A DNA stretch of 64,000 nt from Paramarasmius palmivorus (Eukaryota; Basidiomycota; Agaricomycetes; Agaricales; Marasmiaceae). The position numbers and the translations under genes were made by a program. Position 1 is the first letter of the stretch, and every line of letters begins with the position of its first letter. Below, one piece after another: positions 35,874-46,888 of the stretch. The notes under the pieces are model-generated. The model did not search any database. It worked only from the letters and a program-made list of their open reading frames with translations, and was not told the origin of the DNA. The stretch lies in NCBI GenBank assembly GCA_037176845.1, contig JAYKXP010000144.1, positions 47,289-111,288 on the forward strand, given 5' to 3'.

Positions 35874-37877
35874 ATGGAATTAGACATGTTCCTTCGAAGC
35901 TGCGGAAGGCGCTATTCGTCTGGCCACAGAGCAGTTCAGAAACTACGCTCCTTAGGCGTTCCACCAGAGTCTTGTCCAGATGATCCTCCAATAGGATCTC
36001 CTTTGCAGACGGCGCTTGACATCATAGCTGCCTTCGCGTACAACACCACTGCGGAGGCAATCGACGTACAAGTGAGGAATCGTACTATTGTGACGATGAA
36101 AAGGCACTGGAGTGCTATCATTGACCAATGGGTACGATTCTTTCTTGATGCCATCGCTTCCTCCGATGCAGATGCCGATTCTGCGACGTTATATGGCCTC
36201 GGATTTTTCGCGCGTCTATCATATGCCCTGGCTATTCTTTCTGGATACCCTGACCGGTGTTCCGATATGAAAGCTGAGGTAAAGGAGCTCAGAAACGCGT
36301 CGCCCTATATTCTACATTCCATCGTACGAGTTTGGCTCAAAGTTCTCGCTGGTCTCACGTCACATGGATGGCCTGGACTGGTCGAATGTTTCGTCTTATC
36401 GTAGCGGATCCTGAAGAGATATCGGAAGGTACACTGGCTGCCTTGGAGGACATACAAGCCTCGAAGGAACAGGACGTACCCAAAGTTTTCATTCGGTTTT
36501 TGAACCAGCGCACTTTGCGGCTTGCAGGTATGAGCGAGCTTGAAGCCAACACGACGCGGATGTACATCAAGATGATTGGGAAATTTTTCGACAAGCAACG
36601 ACGTCTGTATACTCCTTTTCTCACTGGTAAGGGTATACACGCCTATGTCCATTACCTGAACACCCTCGTGTCACGTCGGAAACCTCTCGAGAGCGTTTCC
36701 GATGGATCCGAAAAGTTTACCATCTTCTACCGATGTTGTTGCAACATTGGAGATATGCTCGCTTCCTGGCTCAACGGTCCTTTGTGGATCTGTGAAGCCA
36801 TGGACGCCGGCCTTATCAACTCTCTATTCCATGCAGAGCGCTTCCATCGACACACTCCTCCCAATATCCTCGAGCCAAAGCTGGATGTCAGTTTTTGCCT
36901 CATTTTGAAGCAAATAGCACTTTATATGGTGTATCCCGCCGTACTACGACGGTTTTTACGCTTGAAGAAGAAGATCGTCGAATCGGGACTTGAGGAAAAG
37001 AAGTTAGAGTGGCCAACGGATTTACGAGCGTTTTGGGACCTAGCTGGAGAAAGAGCGACAGGGCTTGAAGAAATCCGGCGTACTTATGAGCCTAGTCATG
37101 CATCTGGTATGATTTGTGGCTATTCTCAGGCACGTCTTTATTACTCTGTCTTGTGATTATCAGGTATTGATACGCACTCTACCATCAGTGTCCGAGAAAA
37201 GCGCAACCTAAAGATCCAAACACCGTTGATAGATATCTCTTGTGCTCGTCTTGTAGCGCTATCGTGTATTGCTCGCGAGAATGCGCTAGAAAATGCTGGA
37301 AGGCTGAACACAGGGCGGAATGTCCAGCGCTCACTCAGTCGAAGAGAGGTATGTAAGGTCTTCGATTTACTTGGTGCAATGGGGTGCTCAACCGTTGCTT
37401 GTAGAAGGTACACCTTCTCCAACAACGCTTGACATTGGCTTCTTCCGCATGATTATAAGGACGTATGTAAATGTCCACGGCCGAGAGATCGTTAAGAAGA
37501 TGAAAGACATCTCCGGAGCGAAGGTACCTACAATCCCTCTTCTCACGTACAACGACATCAAGCAACCCAACACGATGGCCTTGTCTTACCTGCGGATCGT
37601 CGAATTCAGCTCAATGATACGAGAATACCCGTTGACAAGGCCTCAAATCGAAAACATTATCGAATCGTCCTGTTCAGCTATCCGGCTTGACCATATCACG
37701 TTGGTCGCTTTATTTCCTATTACCGGTGGTAGAAAGGAATCTCCTATGGGTAATTACGGGCGACATGAGAGTGTCAGAAGAGGAAGACGGGGAGGTTTCC
37801 GTACAGACAGATTTCCAACGTATGAACCCATTACAATAAACCTAACTCTGTGGCGTAAGTGCTACGGCTGTGTATAG
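35874..37877 (+). CDS. MYND zinc-finger protein, copy A (frame-shifted)
   Basis: The layout matches copies B and C: a helical N-terminal region of about 400 residues, a MYND finger, then a C-terminal domain. The finger exon (37189-37348) begins CPRK and contains LCSSCSAIVYCSRECARKCW and KAEHRAEC. These give C-x2-C, C-x3-C and H-x3-C ligands; the first cysteine pair is formed across the intron with ICGYSQ. The last exon starts at 37405 (GTPSPTTLDIGFFRMIIRTY). The N-terminal frame ends VECFVLS at 36404, but the homologous continuation HVTWMAWTGRMFRLIV is one base out of frame, so a base is missing near 36350. The intron before the finger uses a GC donor (37130-37188). Its N-terminus lacks the LCETP motif of B and C. 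Role unknown; MYND fingers usually bind proline-rich peptides. Confidence 0.75.
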
Positions 37878-38177
37878 ATGCTATTGACAGATATCCCTAG
37901 AATCCAACAATAATGCAGATGTCGAGTGTCGAACTCGATGCTTTTTCGCACTCCTCTCTGATTGTAACCTTCTTTCTCTATTCAAAATCTGTCAACGGTT
38001 GTCTGAAAACACCATTCCTTGTCTGTCTAGTGACTCCGGGCAAAGACAGAACTATAAGTGAGGTGATAATTTCCGGTCGTGCGGGGACAGCATTCCGCCC
38101 ATTTTGTTCATGTGAACAGCCCAAGATCAAGGGACAACTATAAGTAAGGTGAGATAAATCGCAGACTTCAGCGACCC

Positions 38178-38975
38178 ATGGCGCCTTCTATTCCCCCTCC
38201 TGCACCTCCCGTTACTGGGCACCTTCTCTACCGGGTAGTAGAGTATAGCGATGCCTCTATAGCAAATGGGCAGCTATGCAGTACTGGAAACACTCTTAGC
38301 CCACAGCAACTGCGAGAGCTCATGGCCGCACATGTCGAAAGATGGGGAAAGGCAATTACTCCTTTTAGGTCCACCAGTCGATCATTCTTGTGGGCGCTCT
38401 GGGAGGCGTCCAGGAGAGACTTGGAATTACATATTCCAGCACACAAAATCGAGATCCTCATCATTGATCATCGTCGTCCGAGACCTTTGGTCCTTCATCC
38501 GTTGTCAGAGGAGCCTCTTATCAATCATCATCGCTTCCAAAACGATAACAAGCTCAAAGGACGGGTTACCCATTGTCGCGAAGTCCTCGTCCAAGGAGGT
38601 ATACCAGACGCGAACATTATTGCTCGCGTTCCTTGGTCCATGATCCGCAATCGGCTGCCCGATTTCTTCGACCTTGGGGCCGAACTTGACAAGGGCTATC
38701 GCTACCGGTATAAGGACTGTGTGGAACGGTGTCTGGAGGAAGGAAGAGAGGAAACCAGGGATAACATTGCGACTTTCCTCGACGAAGTCTTTCGGTCGGA
38801 GATCGCGTCCCAAATCAGTAACAATGCACGCGTCAATGAGTATGTTCGTGATTTGGAAAGGCACTTGTTTTCGCATCTCTTCATGAGTGGGCAGGCGCAA
38901 GGACAAAGAGGTGGTGGTGCAGATGGCCTTGATGCGCTGTTGACTCAGATGGGGGGACTCGCCGTTCGATGGTGA
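38178..38975 (+). CDS. DUF7587-like (ADP-ribosyltransferase-like fold?) protein, paralogue 1
   Basis: An intronless frame of 265 residues starts MAPSIPPPAPPVTG. Visible motifs are GHLLYRVVEY near residue 15, FRSTSRSFLWALWEA near 65, KIEILIIDHRRP near 92, a middle variable loop and ANIIARVPWSMI near 142. A charged helical C-terminus includes YRYRYKDCVERCLEEGREET. LYRV, then F.S.S...WA, then ANIIARVP resembles the layout of fungal DUF7587-type domains, which have been likened to ADP-ribosyltransferase folds (R, S-T-S, then a beta strand). That link is from memory and unverified. The next gene (39562) is a clear paralogue, about 45 per cent identical by eye in the core. The last 25 residues are Gly/Gln-rich. 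Confidence 0.65.
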   Translation: MAPSIPPPAPPVTGHLLYRVVEYSDASIANGQLCSTGNTLSPQQLRELMAAHVERWGKAITPFRSTSRSFLWALWEASRRDLELHIPAHKIEILIIDHRRPRPLVLHPLSEEPLINHHRFQNDNKLKGRVTHCREVLVQGGIPDANIIARVPWSMIRNRLPDFFDLGAELDKGYRYRYKDCVERCLEEGREETRDNIATFLDEVFRSEIASQISNNARVNEYVRDLERHLFSHLFMSGQAQGQRGGGADGLDALLTQMGGLAVRW

Positions 38976-39561
38976 ATCGTTGATGGGAATTATTACCAGT
39001 AAGTGAGAGGTAGACCAATCAACCTTTTTACTTACCTTCGCTTCTCTAGCTGAATAAAGTTTGTGTACCATTTTGAAGGAATTTATTTATGTATATATAA
39101 CTAGGAAATATATCGAATCGATTGGAAGCTTGCCAGATGACGTCCACGACCGGCAACATTGCAACAACATTGAATGAGGGAAGAGAATCGTTTTGCGATT
39201 GTGCCATACTTGAGATTTCTATCGCAGTGTCGGCGTTCGATGGGTACCGTCGATTAGGCTTGCTCTCTATTGCATAGATCTCGACACTACCAACAGCCTG
39301 GGATGGCATGATAGAGTTTGATGCAGAGTGTTGAAAGGAAGAGATTGAGTAATGCCGCTCGTCCTACGAGTGTAACGATCATCTCCTAGTACGGTTTCGC
39401 ATGTCAAATATGTACACCGCCTTTAAGGCTTCCAAGCCCTCTCTAATACCGTCTCCGTGACTTGACTGATCTCCGTATGCGTGTTTCCCATGCTGTTCGT
39501 GTGAATCCGAGAGGGCCAGATTGCGAGTGAGGTAATTCCCGCCTTTTCGACACCTTTACCC

Positions 39562-40452
39562 ATGGCGCCTCCTCCAGAACCTCCCATAACTGGCACCCTT
39601 CTGTACCGTGTCTTTCAAAGACAGTCTCCCCTCCGAGAACCTGAGGATCAGCTCATACCTGGACAGAATGTTCTAGCAGCCGCCTCCGAGAAGCAGATGA
39701 TCAGACACGTCTTCAAGTGGAAATTGGGAGATACACCCACTCGCTATCGGTCGGCGAGCCAATCTTTTGTGTGGGCTCTCTGGGAAGCATGGAGGCGGAA
39801 CAAAGAACTACCCATACCATCAAATCAGATCGAGATTCTCATCATCGACTGCGCACACCCATCTCCCTTAACCATCCATCGATTGTACGAGCGTCCGTAC
39901 CTCGACATGTTCGACACCAACGCCTCACGAGCATGGGTTCAACATGCGCGCGAGGTTCTGGTGGAAGGGGGCATACCCGAAGCAAATATCATAGCACGGG
40001 TGTCGTGGTCCGAGATATGCAATCACCTGCCCAGTTTCTTCAATCTATATGTCAAGCTTGAGAAGGGCTATCGTTGGCGGTATGAAGATTGTGTTGGACG
40101 ATGCCGCAGCGAAGGGAAGAAGGAGACCAGGAATAGCATCGAGACTTTCCTGAATAAAGTCTTTAAGCCAGATCTAGAAAAAAGGGTTTGGGAGAAAATA
40201 TTGGTCGATGGATATCTGCGTAACATGGAGCTTCACTTTTTTGCTCACCTGTTTCGAGATACTACGACGCCTAACGATGCCCTTATACCCATGATCCATA
40301 ACTACTCCCATCAGACGGGACGGCTCGAGGAGACCAACGAGAAATCGGTGGTTGCTCTTTGGCGAACGTTTTCGCAGCTGCAGGGCGGCATTGGCGCGAT
40401 ACACAGCAGTGGCGTTTTGTACAATTTCGAGAAGAGCTTGGCCGATGGATAG
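39562..40452 (+). CDS. DUF7587-like protein, paralogue 2
   Basis: An intronless frame of 296 residues starts MAPPPEPPITGTLLYRVFQR. It shares YRSASQSFVWALWEAWRR, IEILIIDCAHPSPLTIHRL, HAREVLVEGGIPEANIIARV and YRWRYEDCVGRC with the gene at 38178. It differs by a longer C-terminus of about 40 residues (WRTFSQLQGGIGAIHSSG). The upstream regions of both genes share short texts (GTGAGGT and a CCATGGCGCC start context), so the promoter was probably duplicated too. No catalytic claim can be made. Single-exon structure is unusual beside the multi-exon neighbours. Confidence 0.65.
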   Translation: MAPPPEPPITGTLLYRVFQRQSPLREPEDQLIPGQNVLAAASEKQMIRHVFKWKLGDTPTRYRSASQSFVWALWEAWRRNKELPIPSNQIEILIIDCAHPSPLTIHRLYERPYLDMFDTNASRAWVQHAREVLVEGGIPEANIIARVSWSEICNHLPSFFNLYVKLEKGYRWRYEDCVGRCRSEGKKETRNSIETFLNKVFKPDLEKRVWEKILVDGYLRNMELHFFAHLFRDTTTPNDALIPMIHNYSHQTGRLEETNEKSVVALWRTFSQLQGGIGAIHSSGVLYNFEKSLADG

Positions 40453-41030
40453 TCGCCGCAATGTCGATGGTTCTTCGCTTCGGAGATTTATGGTGTCCTT
40501 AGGCGTTGGTCAGGGCCAGGATCGTATATGGTGGTGGAACAGGAGAATGCTTTTGGAAAGACAGAAATGGGTAGAAGTCGTTTAAATGTGTACAACTTCT
40601 GTTTATTGGGATATAATACACTCTGTTATACCAGACTTGGACGGCATTCGTAGATGACAAGCCCAAGTGTCGACAAGGTCGTGCTTCTCGCTGAAAAGTT
40701 GAAGATCTGCGAAGCTTGTCAGAGAAAGTCACGGTCAACGAAGCGGATGCCATCTTAGCCGAACATGTTGAAACATCTACTGAACTTTTCTCTTCAAGGC
40801 CAATAGTACCTTACACAGAGAGACAATTATCCCCAATGCACTCACGTCGTAGATGAGAATCGGGAGTCAGACCGCGTCGTATTGGTTCAAGTTGCCGGAC
40901 TTCCTATAGCCGACCGGCAAAAAACCGCCACGTGGCTTTTCTTCCTCCACGTCAGTCCAAATTGCTCTTTTAAACTTGCCAGCATTGGTGTCTCTCGATT
41001 TCCCCATTTCCTCCTTCATTTCGACGCAAA

Positions 41031-42264
41031 ATGCTATCTCTTCAGCTTATAGCACTAGTTCTTGCGATAACACCTTCACTGGTGTCGGCTGGTATTTTCA
41101 CGAAGGATTCCAAAGTAACAATGCTAGATCCCAAAAGCTTCAAGAAAGCGATGAAGGCTAACGTGGGTAGGCGCTACTCTGTAGAATGACTGACGGGGAG
41201 CTGATTCATGGGAATGCCACAGGAAACTAGTATGGTCGCGTTCGTCGCGCCTTGGTGTGGAGTACGTCTACAAACTCGTCGGCCAATTTGAGCAGGTGGA
41301 CTGATACCATATTCAGCACTGTCAACGAATGTCACCGGAGTATAGCAAGGCTGCAAAGGGAGCATATCCGTTGATACCATTCTATGCTGTCGATTGTGAT
41401 GATGACAAGAACAAGCCTCTGTGTGCGGAGCAGGTGCGTATACACTATCTAGGCATTGTGTTTCCATGCTGATAGGTTACACCTTTCTAGGGCGTCCAAG
41501 GATTCCCTACCGTGAAGGTATGCTGGTGGAATATCACCCCTTAGACATATACCTTATCGTTGTCGCAGCTATTCCCGCGAGGCAAGGAGCTTGCACCAAT
41601 GGTATACCAGGGAGAACGAACCGCCAACGCCATGTTCAAGTTTGCATCCTTACGAGTCCCCAACACGAACGCCAAACTCGGAGAGCTCAGTGACATTGAG
41701 TCTTGGGTAGAGAAGGTTCGTCTATAACCTCCCCACTTACTTGACCTGCGCCTTACCTTGCCTCGTTACCCTTGCAGACCGCGAAATCCGATAAGCCACG
41801 AGCACTCCTACTCACGAAAGACAAGAAGGTTCCTTTACTGTGGAAAGTTCTCGGGAACAAGTTCCGCGACCAGATTGAGTTGGGTACACATCGTGATATT
41901 GGCGGAAAGACATCTGTCGCTCTTGGCTTCGAGGCTGGAGAAGAGAAAGAGTCAAAGGTGCTGGTATATCCTGCTGGTGCGACGAAGCCTGCTCGGTATG
42001 AAGGTAAGCTTGTCGGATTAGCTTCTGTTGGTTATGTTCTTACCAAGCTACGTTTGTATAGGCAAGAACAAACTTGAAGCTTTGACTAAATTCTTCAAGT
42101 CTGTGCTTGATGGTACCGCGGAGTTGAATGTGGTTGAGGATGAGAAGAAGGCACAGAAGAAGACTACGTCTGAGGAAGCATCACCAGAACAGGTCGTACT
42201 AGAAAGTCGTGATGAGGAATCTTCGTCACCTGCTGACGGCGAACATCCAAAAGACGAGCTATGA
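41031..42264 (+). CDS. Protein disulfide isomerase-like ER thioredoxin with KDEL signal
   Basis: This Mpd1/PDIA6-type enzyme forms and rearranges disulfides in the ER. The signal peptide is MLSLQLIALVLAITPSLVSA. The thioredoxin domain reads KDSKVTMLDPKSFKKAMKAN and FVAPWCG, then across an intron HCQRMSPEY. The active site WCGHC is thus split by an intron of about 60 bases near 41260-41315. The cis-proline loop GVQGFPTVK and strand LFPRGKELAP follow. A second, non-catalytic thioredoxin-like half (TAKSDKPRALLLTKDKKVP) precedes an acidic tail ending PKDEL, the ER retrieval signal. Six or so introns of 45-65 bases were traced, all in frame. Single active domain and length of about 330 residues fit the Mpd1 group. 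Confidence 0.85.
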
Positions 42265-42461
42265 CCGTGTGTTGTATCTATTGTTGGGACTAGGATTAGA
42301 GTCAATGTAAAATACTTTTGCAAGCCCAACATCCTTGGCAGCGAGCGGAGCTATACTTCCATCTGTAATAGCATAGGCTAATAAGTCTGCAAACTGTACA
42401 ATTTATTACCAAGGGCGATATGCAAGAAACATGAGCATAATAACACGCTGTTTAGTAGTAC

Positions 42462-43455
42462 TCAGGAATGAGACCAATGCAACCAATCATTGAAGTTCAG
42501 ATATGGAACCGTGTCTCCCGTTAGTGCCCAGCCCTTGATCGAACCCCACCAAAGCTCAATGACATCCCTTTGAACACTATCAAGAACGTCAGTCTAAGAA
42601 AAAGAATCAAAAGCTGCAACTTACTCTGGCCAAACGGTAGAGTCAATCGAGCTGAGAGTGCCGTAGAAGAAGTCGATAAAGTTCTGTTGCGTGATGGGAC
42701 AACCGCCGGGAGCCCAGGCACATTCCCCTACGATTTCTGCGTAGAGCTATGAGGAACATTGAGTCTCATGACCAGATCAAGAATAATTGAAGCCTACATT
42801 GTAGTTGAGGCTTTGCTGCCCGTCATCCCCAATTGATTTGATGCTAGGGTTGATGCATCCCGCAGCGCCGACAGTTAGGTATGTCTACAAGAGCGTCCCA
42901 GTAAGACTTTACGGAGATAGCCAGCGCATAAAGAAACGTACACCTTGACAAGTAGCAGCAGCAACGCAGGTACGGTCTGACCAGATATCCGCGAGACCTC
43001 CAGAGATTTTCGATCTGCATGCTGATGCCTATGAGTGCGTATATCAGCATCCCACTCGTGATAGTTACCTGTGAGGAACAACATACTAAAAGTGCGCAGG
43101 GCTCACTGAACCTCCCGTGGTATACACCTTGATACTTGGCAATGCTAACGCATTCTTGATCAGGAATGGACGTGGTGGATGGGGATACCGTAGTCACGGT
43201 AGTAGTAGAGGATGACGCGGAGGCCGATGTCGAGGGGAAGCTTGTCGGAGGCAAAAGAATGGTGGTGAAGGAGCCAAGAGTGGAAGAAAGCATCCTGCTG
43301 TCGGTGCTACCGCTTGTAGGAGGGGCAAGGACAGAGCTAAGGCCTCCGATAATGGTGCTAAGAATACCACCATCTTGTCGTTGAACGACGGCTCCGGGGA
43401 CACCTCGAGTCAAAACGGCCATGAACGCAACGACGTACAAAGCAACGACTTTCAT
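42462..43455 (-). CDS. Secreted Ser/Thr-stalk protein with cysteine domain
   Basis: The start at 43455 encodes a signal peptide (MKVVALYVVAFMAVLTRGVP). A Ser/Thr/Pro-rich stalk of about 80 residues follows, likely heavily O-glycosylated (STSASASSSTTTVTTVSPST). The cysteine-containing domain has DQECVSIAKYQGV, EPCALLVCCSS, a segment read as TCVAAATCQ, CINPSIKSIG, GECAWAPGGCPITQQ and a C-terminus VPYLNFNDWLHWSHS. The stop is at 42462. Introns are short; the reading through 42950-43030 is the least certain. The family is one of the agaric secreted proteins without known function; no lipid anchor or C-terminal membrane span is seen. Confidence 0.6.
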
Positions 43456-44834
43456 CGTGAGATGAGACCTTTTGATGCAGGAAGGGGCACCCGAAAGTAT
43501 CGAACCCTTAGTAGAAAGGGGGTTTTTATAGAGAAAATAGGTCTGGGCACGGGAGAGCTTTGAGTCACCGGGCAAAAACCTGAAGTGAGCCAAAACAGCA
43601 TGCGACTCGCGAGTCAGCTTTGAGCGTCAATCTTTCAGGAACGTATGAACTCACAAGTTATTTCTCATCACGAAAGACGGATCGTTTGTCCCATGCCATG
43701 ACCAGCGCTGTTGCGTCGGAAAAACTCAGAATACCAACTTGACATGAGGCGAGTGCTTGAGGCTTTGAGAAGAGTCAACGTTCGAGGTACAATCGACACT
43801 ACCTGATGGTAACTCACCATAGACCATGGAACACGAGGTCATGGCATCGCCCCCCAAACCCCAAAGCGCGTTCTGCATCGGTGATAGCAAAGTCCGTAGA
43901 AGCGTCCGAGCTCTGGACCTATCGCTGCTTCCATGTAATACCAAGAAGTGATGGTCAGCGAAATGACGAGGCGCAAGGATAGGTCATTGTAGCAGGACGT
44001 ATATTAAGAATTGAACGCTGTATTTGAGAATGTAAGATAGAAAAGAGTTATGATGAGGCGAGTACCAAATAACAATAAGGACGACTCACCTCGGCCGACC
44101 CCTAGCATCTAGCTTTCCCCACCAAGCTTTGGAAAAAAATTAAAAACAAAAAAAAAAAAAAACTAGCTGTAGATGTGTCGAGAAGGAAAATAAGGAAAAA
44201 GGCCGACTCGATGGTGGTGGTTACAGAGAGAGCCGGTTGACGGCTTGCTTGGGAGCCGCGGCATACCCGATGTTTGACCAGTTCGCCTTCAACAACGCCG
44301 TGTCAAGTTGGAGGTCTGCTACCTTGCATGCCAGGTACGCAAAGGCTTCCATTCAACTTCCATTACGGTTCTATGTAGCTTTGCTGTTCGGATTACAGAC
44401 ATCCTAAGGGTACGAAGGTGGACGCACCATCTGAAGCATAGTCTGTATCACAGCCCTTTGAGATGTAAACCGAAATCGGCCGAAGGTATCGACCTGAACA
44501 CATCGCTCCAAAGGCGTTTCGCAAAGGACAGGTTTTTAGACCCGAATATCGAACTCTTCTGTGGCCATAGCGCGTTACTCTAGAGGAGAATGTAAGTAGC
44601 CTCAATGTGCAGCAGAGCGTATAAAGTGAAGCTACCCACGGCACAAAGTCTGAGACAGCGTTTGCTGATGGGAAGGAAGAGGCAAGTTGCTCGTGAGAAA
44701 TCCCCTTAGCCAATTAGGTTTGCTCCATTGCTTGTGCGACCACGTGCTTACTGGCAAATTAGGGGCAGTAAGATAAGCGCTAAACTGTCCGTTTCCAAAT
44801 TTTGATAGATACATTGTATAGCTGAAGCATTTCC
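43456..44834. other. Intergenic 1.4 kb with a poly-A tract
   Basis: No recognisable gene. An A-rich run at 44133-44162 (A7, A5 and a final A16) is the only striking feature. It could be a retroposed 3' end, but no target-site duplication or reverse-transcriptase remnant is visible. Frames at 44308-44583 (plus) and 44393-44713 (minus) overlap each other and look like chance. Confidence 0.45.
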
Positions 44835-46888
44835 TCAGTTAGAAGGTACTGGTACAATTTCAACAACTGGCCATGCCATTTCCCGTCTCTCGATTGTAGA
44901 AGGGAAGAAGCCAACAACAATTAGTACCTCCGTATTAACCCAACATACCACATTACAGAGCTTCAGAAGCTCTTGTCTGTGTTGCTTCAAGCGGGGATCT
45001 GCCACAACGTTCTTGAGATGCTTCGCAGTACATCGCTCTGGTGCAAATATCTGAGTAAGCTCACCCCGATTGTCGAAGTTGATCACAACGACACAGTGAT
45101 TGAGCCTTCTGAAGTCCTGAAGGGGAAGCTTCTCGGCGAAGACGAGGGCCGCGTCTTCATGAGTGATGCCTCGGTCCGTTTCAATGGATCTGCGATACTC
45201 GACAATTCTAGAAATATTGATGAAGGTGTAAAGCTGCACCAGCATGCTGAAAAAGCGAATGTCCATGCGCCCCGGTAAAGGCGCACCAGCTTCAAAGAAA
45301 TAAAGTATAAGTCCATTGTAAACCAAATAGAGAATATCGGTATGTTGACCTTTTCTGTATCCTGCAATGATTTTGCACTCTTCTCGATGCCCTGATGTCC
45401 AGTGGTTTTTCGCACAAGTCTGGGAGCAATAGACAGGACCCTGGCATGAAGAACAACGAAGATATCGCGGTACATACTGCGACTCGTTGTTGGGATTTCC
45501 TTGAAGTGGGCACTGTCAAGAGACCCCTTAGTTTTCGACGGCTACCGTTCATTGAAGGCGTCATATCGGCTCACCTGCGTATATGCGCAAAGTTCCCCTT
45601 GCTTGCGCTTCATTACACTCAGCGAAGAGCTAGACTCAATCATCGATGCCTTGAGTAATTGCCACATATCAAGCAGGTCCCACTTTGGTGTCCTCGATGA
45701 TAAGCTGTTCTCGAATTCAGAGCCTAGGATCTTCTTCGTTGTAGCCATGAAGCGGATTACCACGGATGGGTACACCGCATGTAGGATAGTTCGGTCAAAA
45801 ACCGCCTTCATGCTTCTCCAAATGCTGCGAAGGTGAGGCCCAATAACCACGTCACCACCATACAGTTGCTCGGCCCTGAAAATTACACCTATGAGGCCCG
45901 CTTCTAGGGCTTGCGATATCCAGCCCGGTCCCAGAAGAACCCCCGCCAGAATAATGGAGCCGATGTCACCTGTCCGGAAGAGGTGTCGAAGGCGCTCCCT
46001 GTTTCCTTGGCACGCCTCGACAGTCTTCGGTTTGGATATGAGGGTCGCTATCATCTTTACCAACGCAGGGACACCGCCTAAGCGCAAAAATGGTAGCAGA
46101 GATGGATCGCGGTACCGCAAACATCCTGAAAGAAGAAATAGAGCTTCAGGAACACCTGGAAACTCGCGATCTCCGATCCTATGTGCGTTGTGGGTTACCA
46201 GAACGATGTATTGTGTTGCGATTTTCGCGAGAGTATCCGCTGCGTTAGGACCAGTAGCCAGGGCTGCTTCCTTGAACTGTCTCCAATCATCAACAGTTGT
46301 CAAGTACACGGCTCTTAGCATGAGCGTCCATCTCGGCCATGATACGTGCCGTGTCTTCATGACTTTGATCCATGTGCAAACTGCTCTCTGAAAGAGGCCA
46401 GGTGCCATGCGTCGCAAAGAGTGGCCCCCGGTGGCTGTGTTGGAGTTGGGTACTTCGGAGTATGACAATACCATGGCCAGGACGTTCAAAACGTTATCGC
46501 GAAAATCGACGTCCTCATATCTAGTGAGGTCTTCCTCATCGATAAGAGCGTAGTTGTCGAGGAAAAAATCGATCCATGGACCAATATGGAACCATTGCTT
46601 CTTGATTAATCCAATCGCCTCGCGACGAGCTGGGCCAATACCAGGATCATGTACAGCACGCCCCAAGTACGTCAAGGCATCCAAAACGATCCTGAATCCT
46701 TCGGATAAGCGAAAGGCGTTTTTTTGACAAGCAGGAGGCCTTCCGACGCGAAATATAGCCTGAATAGCATCTTTCGGCGAAGAGAATTTCTCGTAGGCAG
46801 ATTCCAGGTTATCATCGACCTGAAGAACGCGATGCGTGGGTGTTTCACAGAGGACGGGAAGATCATCGGGATGCTCTGAGTTATCCAT
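44835..46888 (-). CDS. MYND zinc-finger protein, copy B
   Basis: This gene appears intact. Exon 1 (46888-45575) has 438 codons, exon 2 (45512-45350) carries the MYND finger and exon 3 (45289-44835) the C-terminal domain, giving about 643 residues. The N-terminus has LPVLCETPTHRVLQVDD and helical segments (VDFRDNVLNVLAMVLSYSE, AVCTWIKVMKTRHVSWPRW, LLPFLRLGGVPALVKMIATL) suggestive of an armadillo-like solenoid. The finger reads LRCSSCQGPVYCSQTCAKNH, then HREEC. The last exon begins GAPLPGRMDIRFFSMLVQLY and includes LNHCVVVINFDNRGE. Both introns occupy the same position and phase as in copy C, proving common descent. Partner and function unknown. Confidence 0.8.

Noticed and set aside
36332..37156. 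MYND copy A as two separate genes
   Set aside because: The two frames align end to end with the unbroken exon 1 of copies B and C, so they are one gene with a shift near 36350.
44133..44162. Poly-A run as the 3' end of a LINE or processed retrocopy
   Set aside because: No reverse transcriptase, cDNA-like sequence or target-site duplication could be seen next to it.
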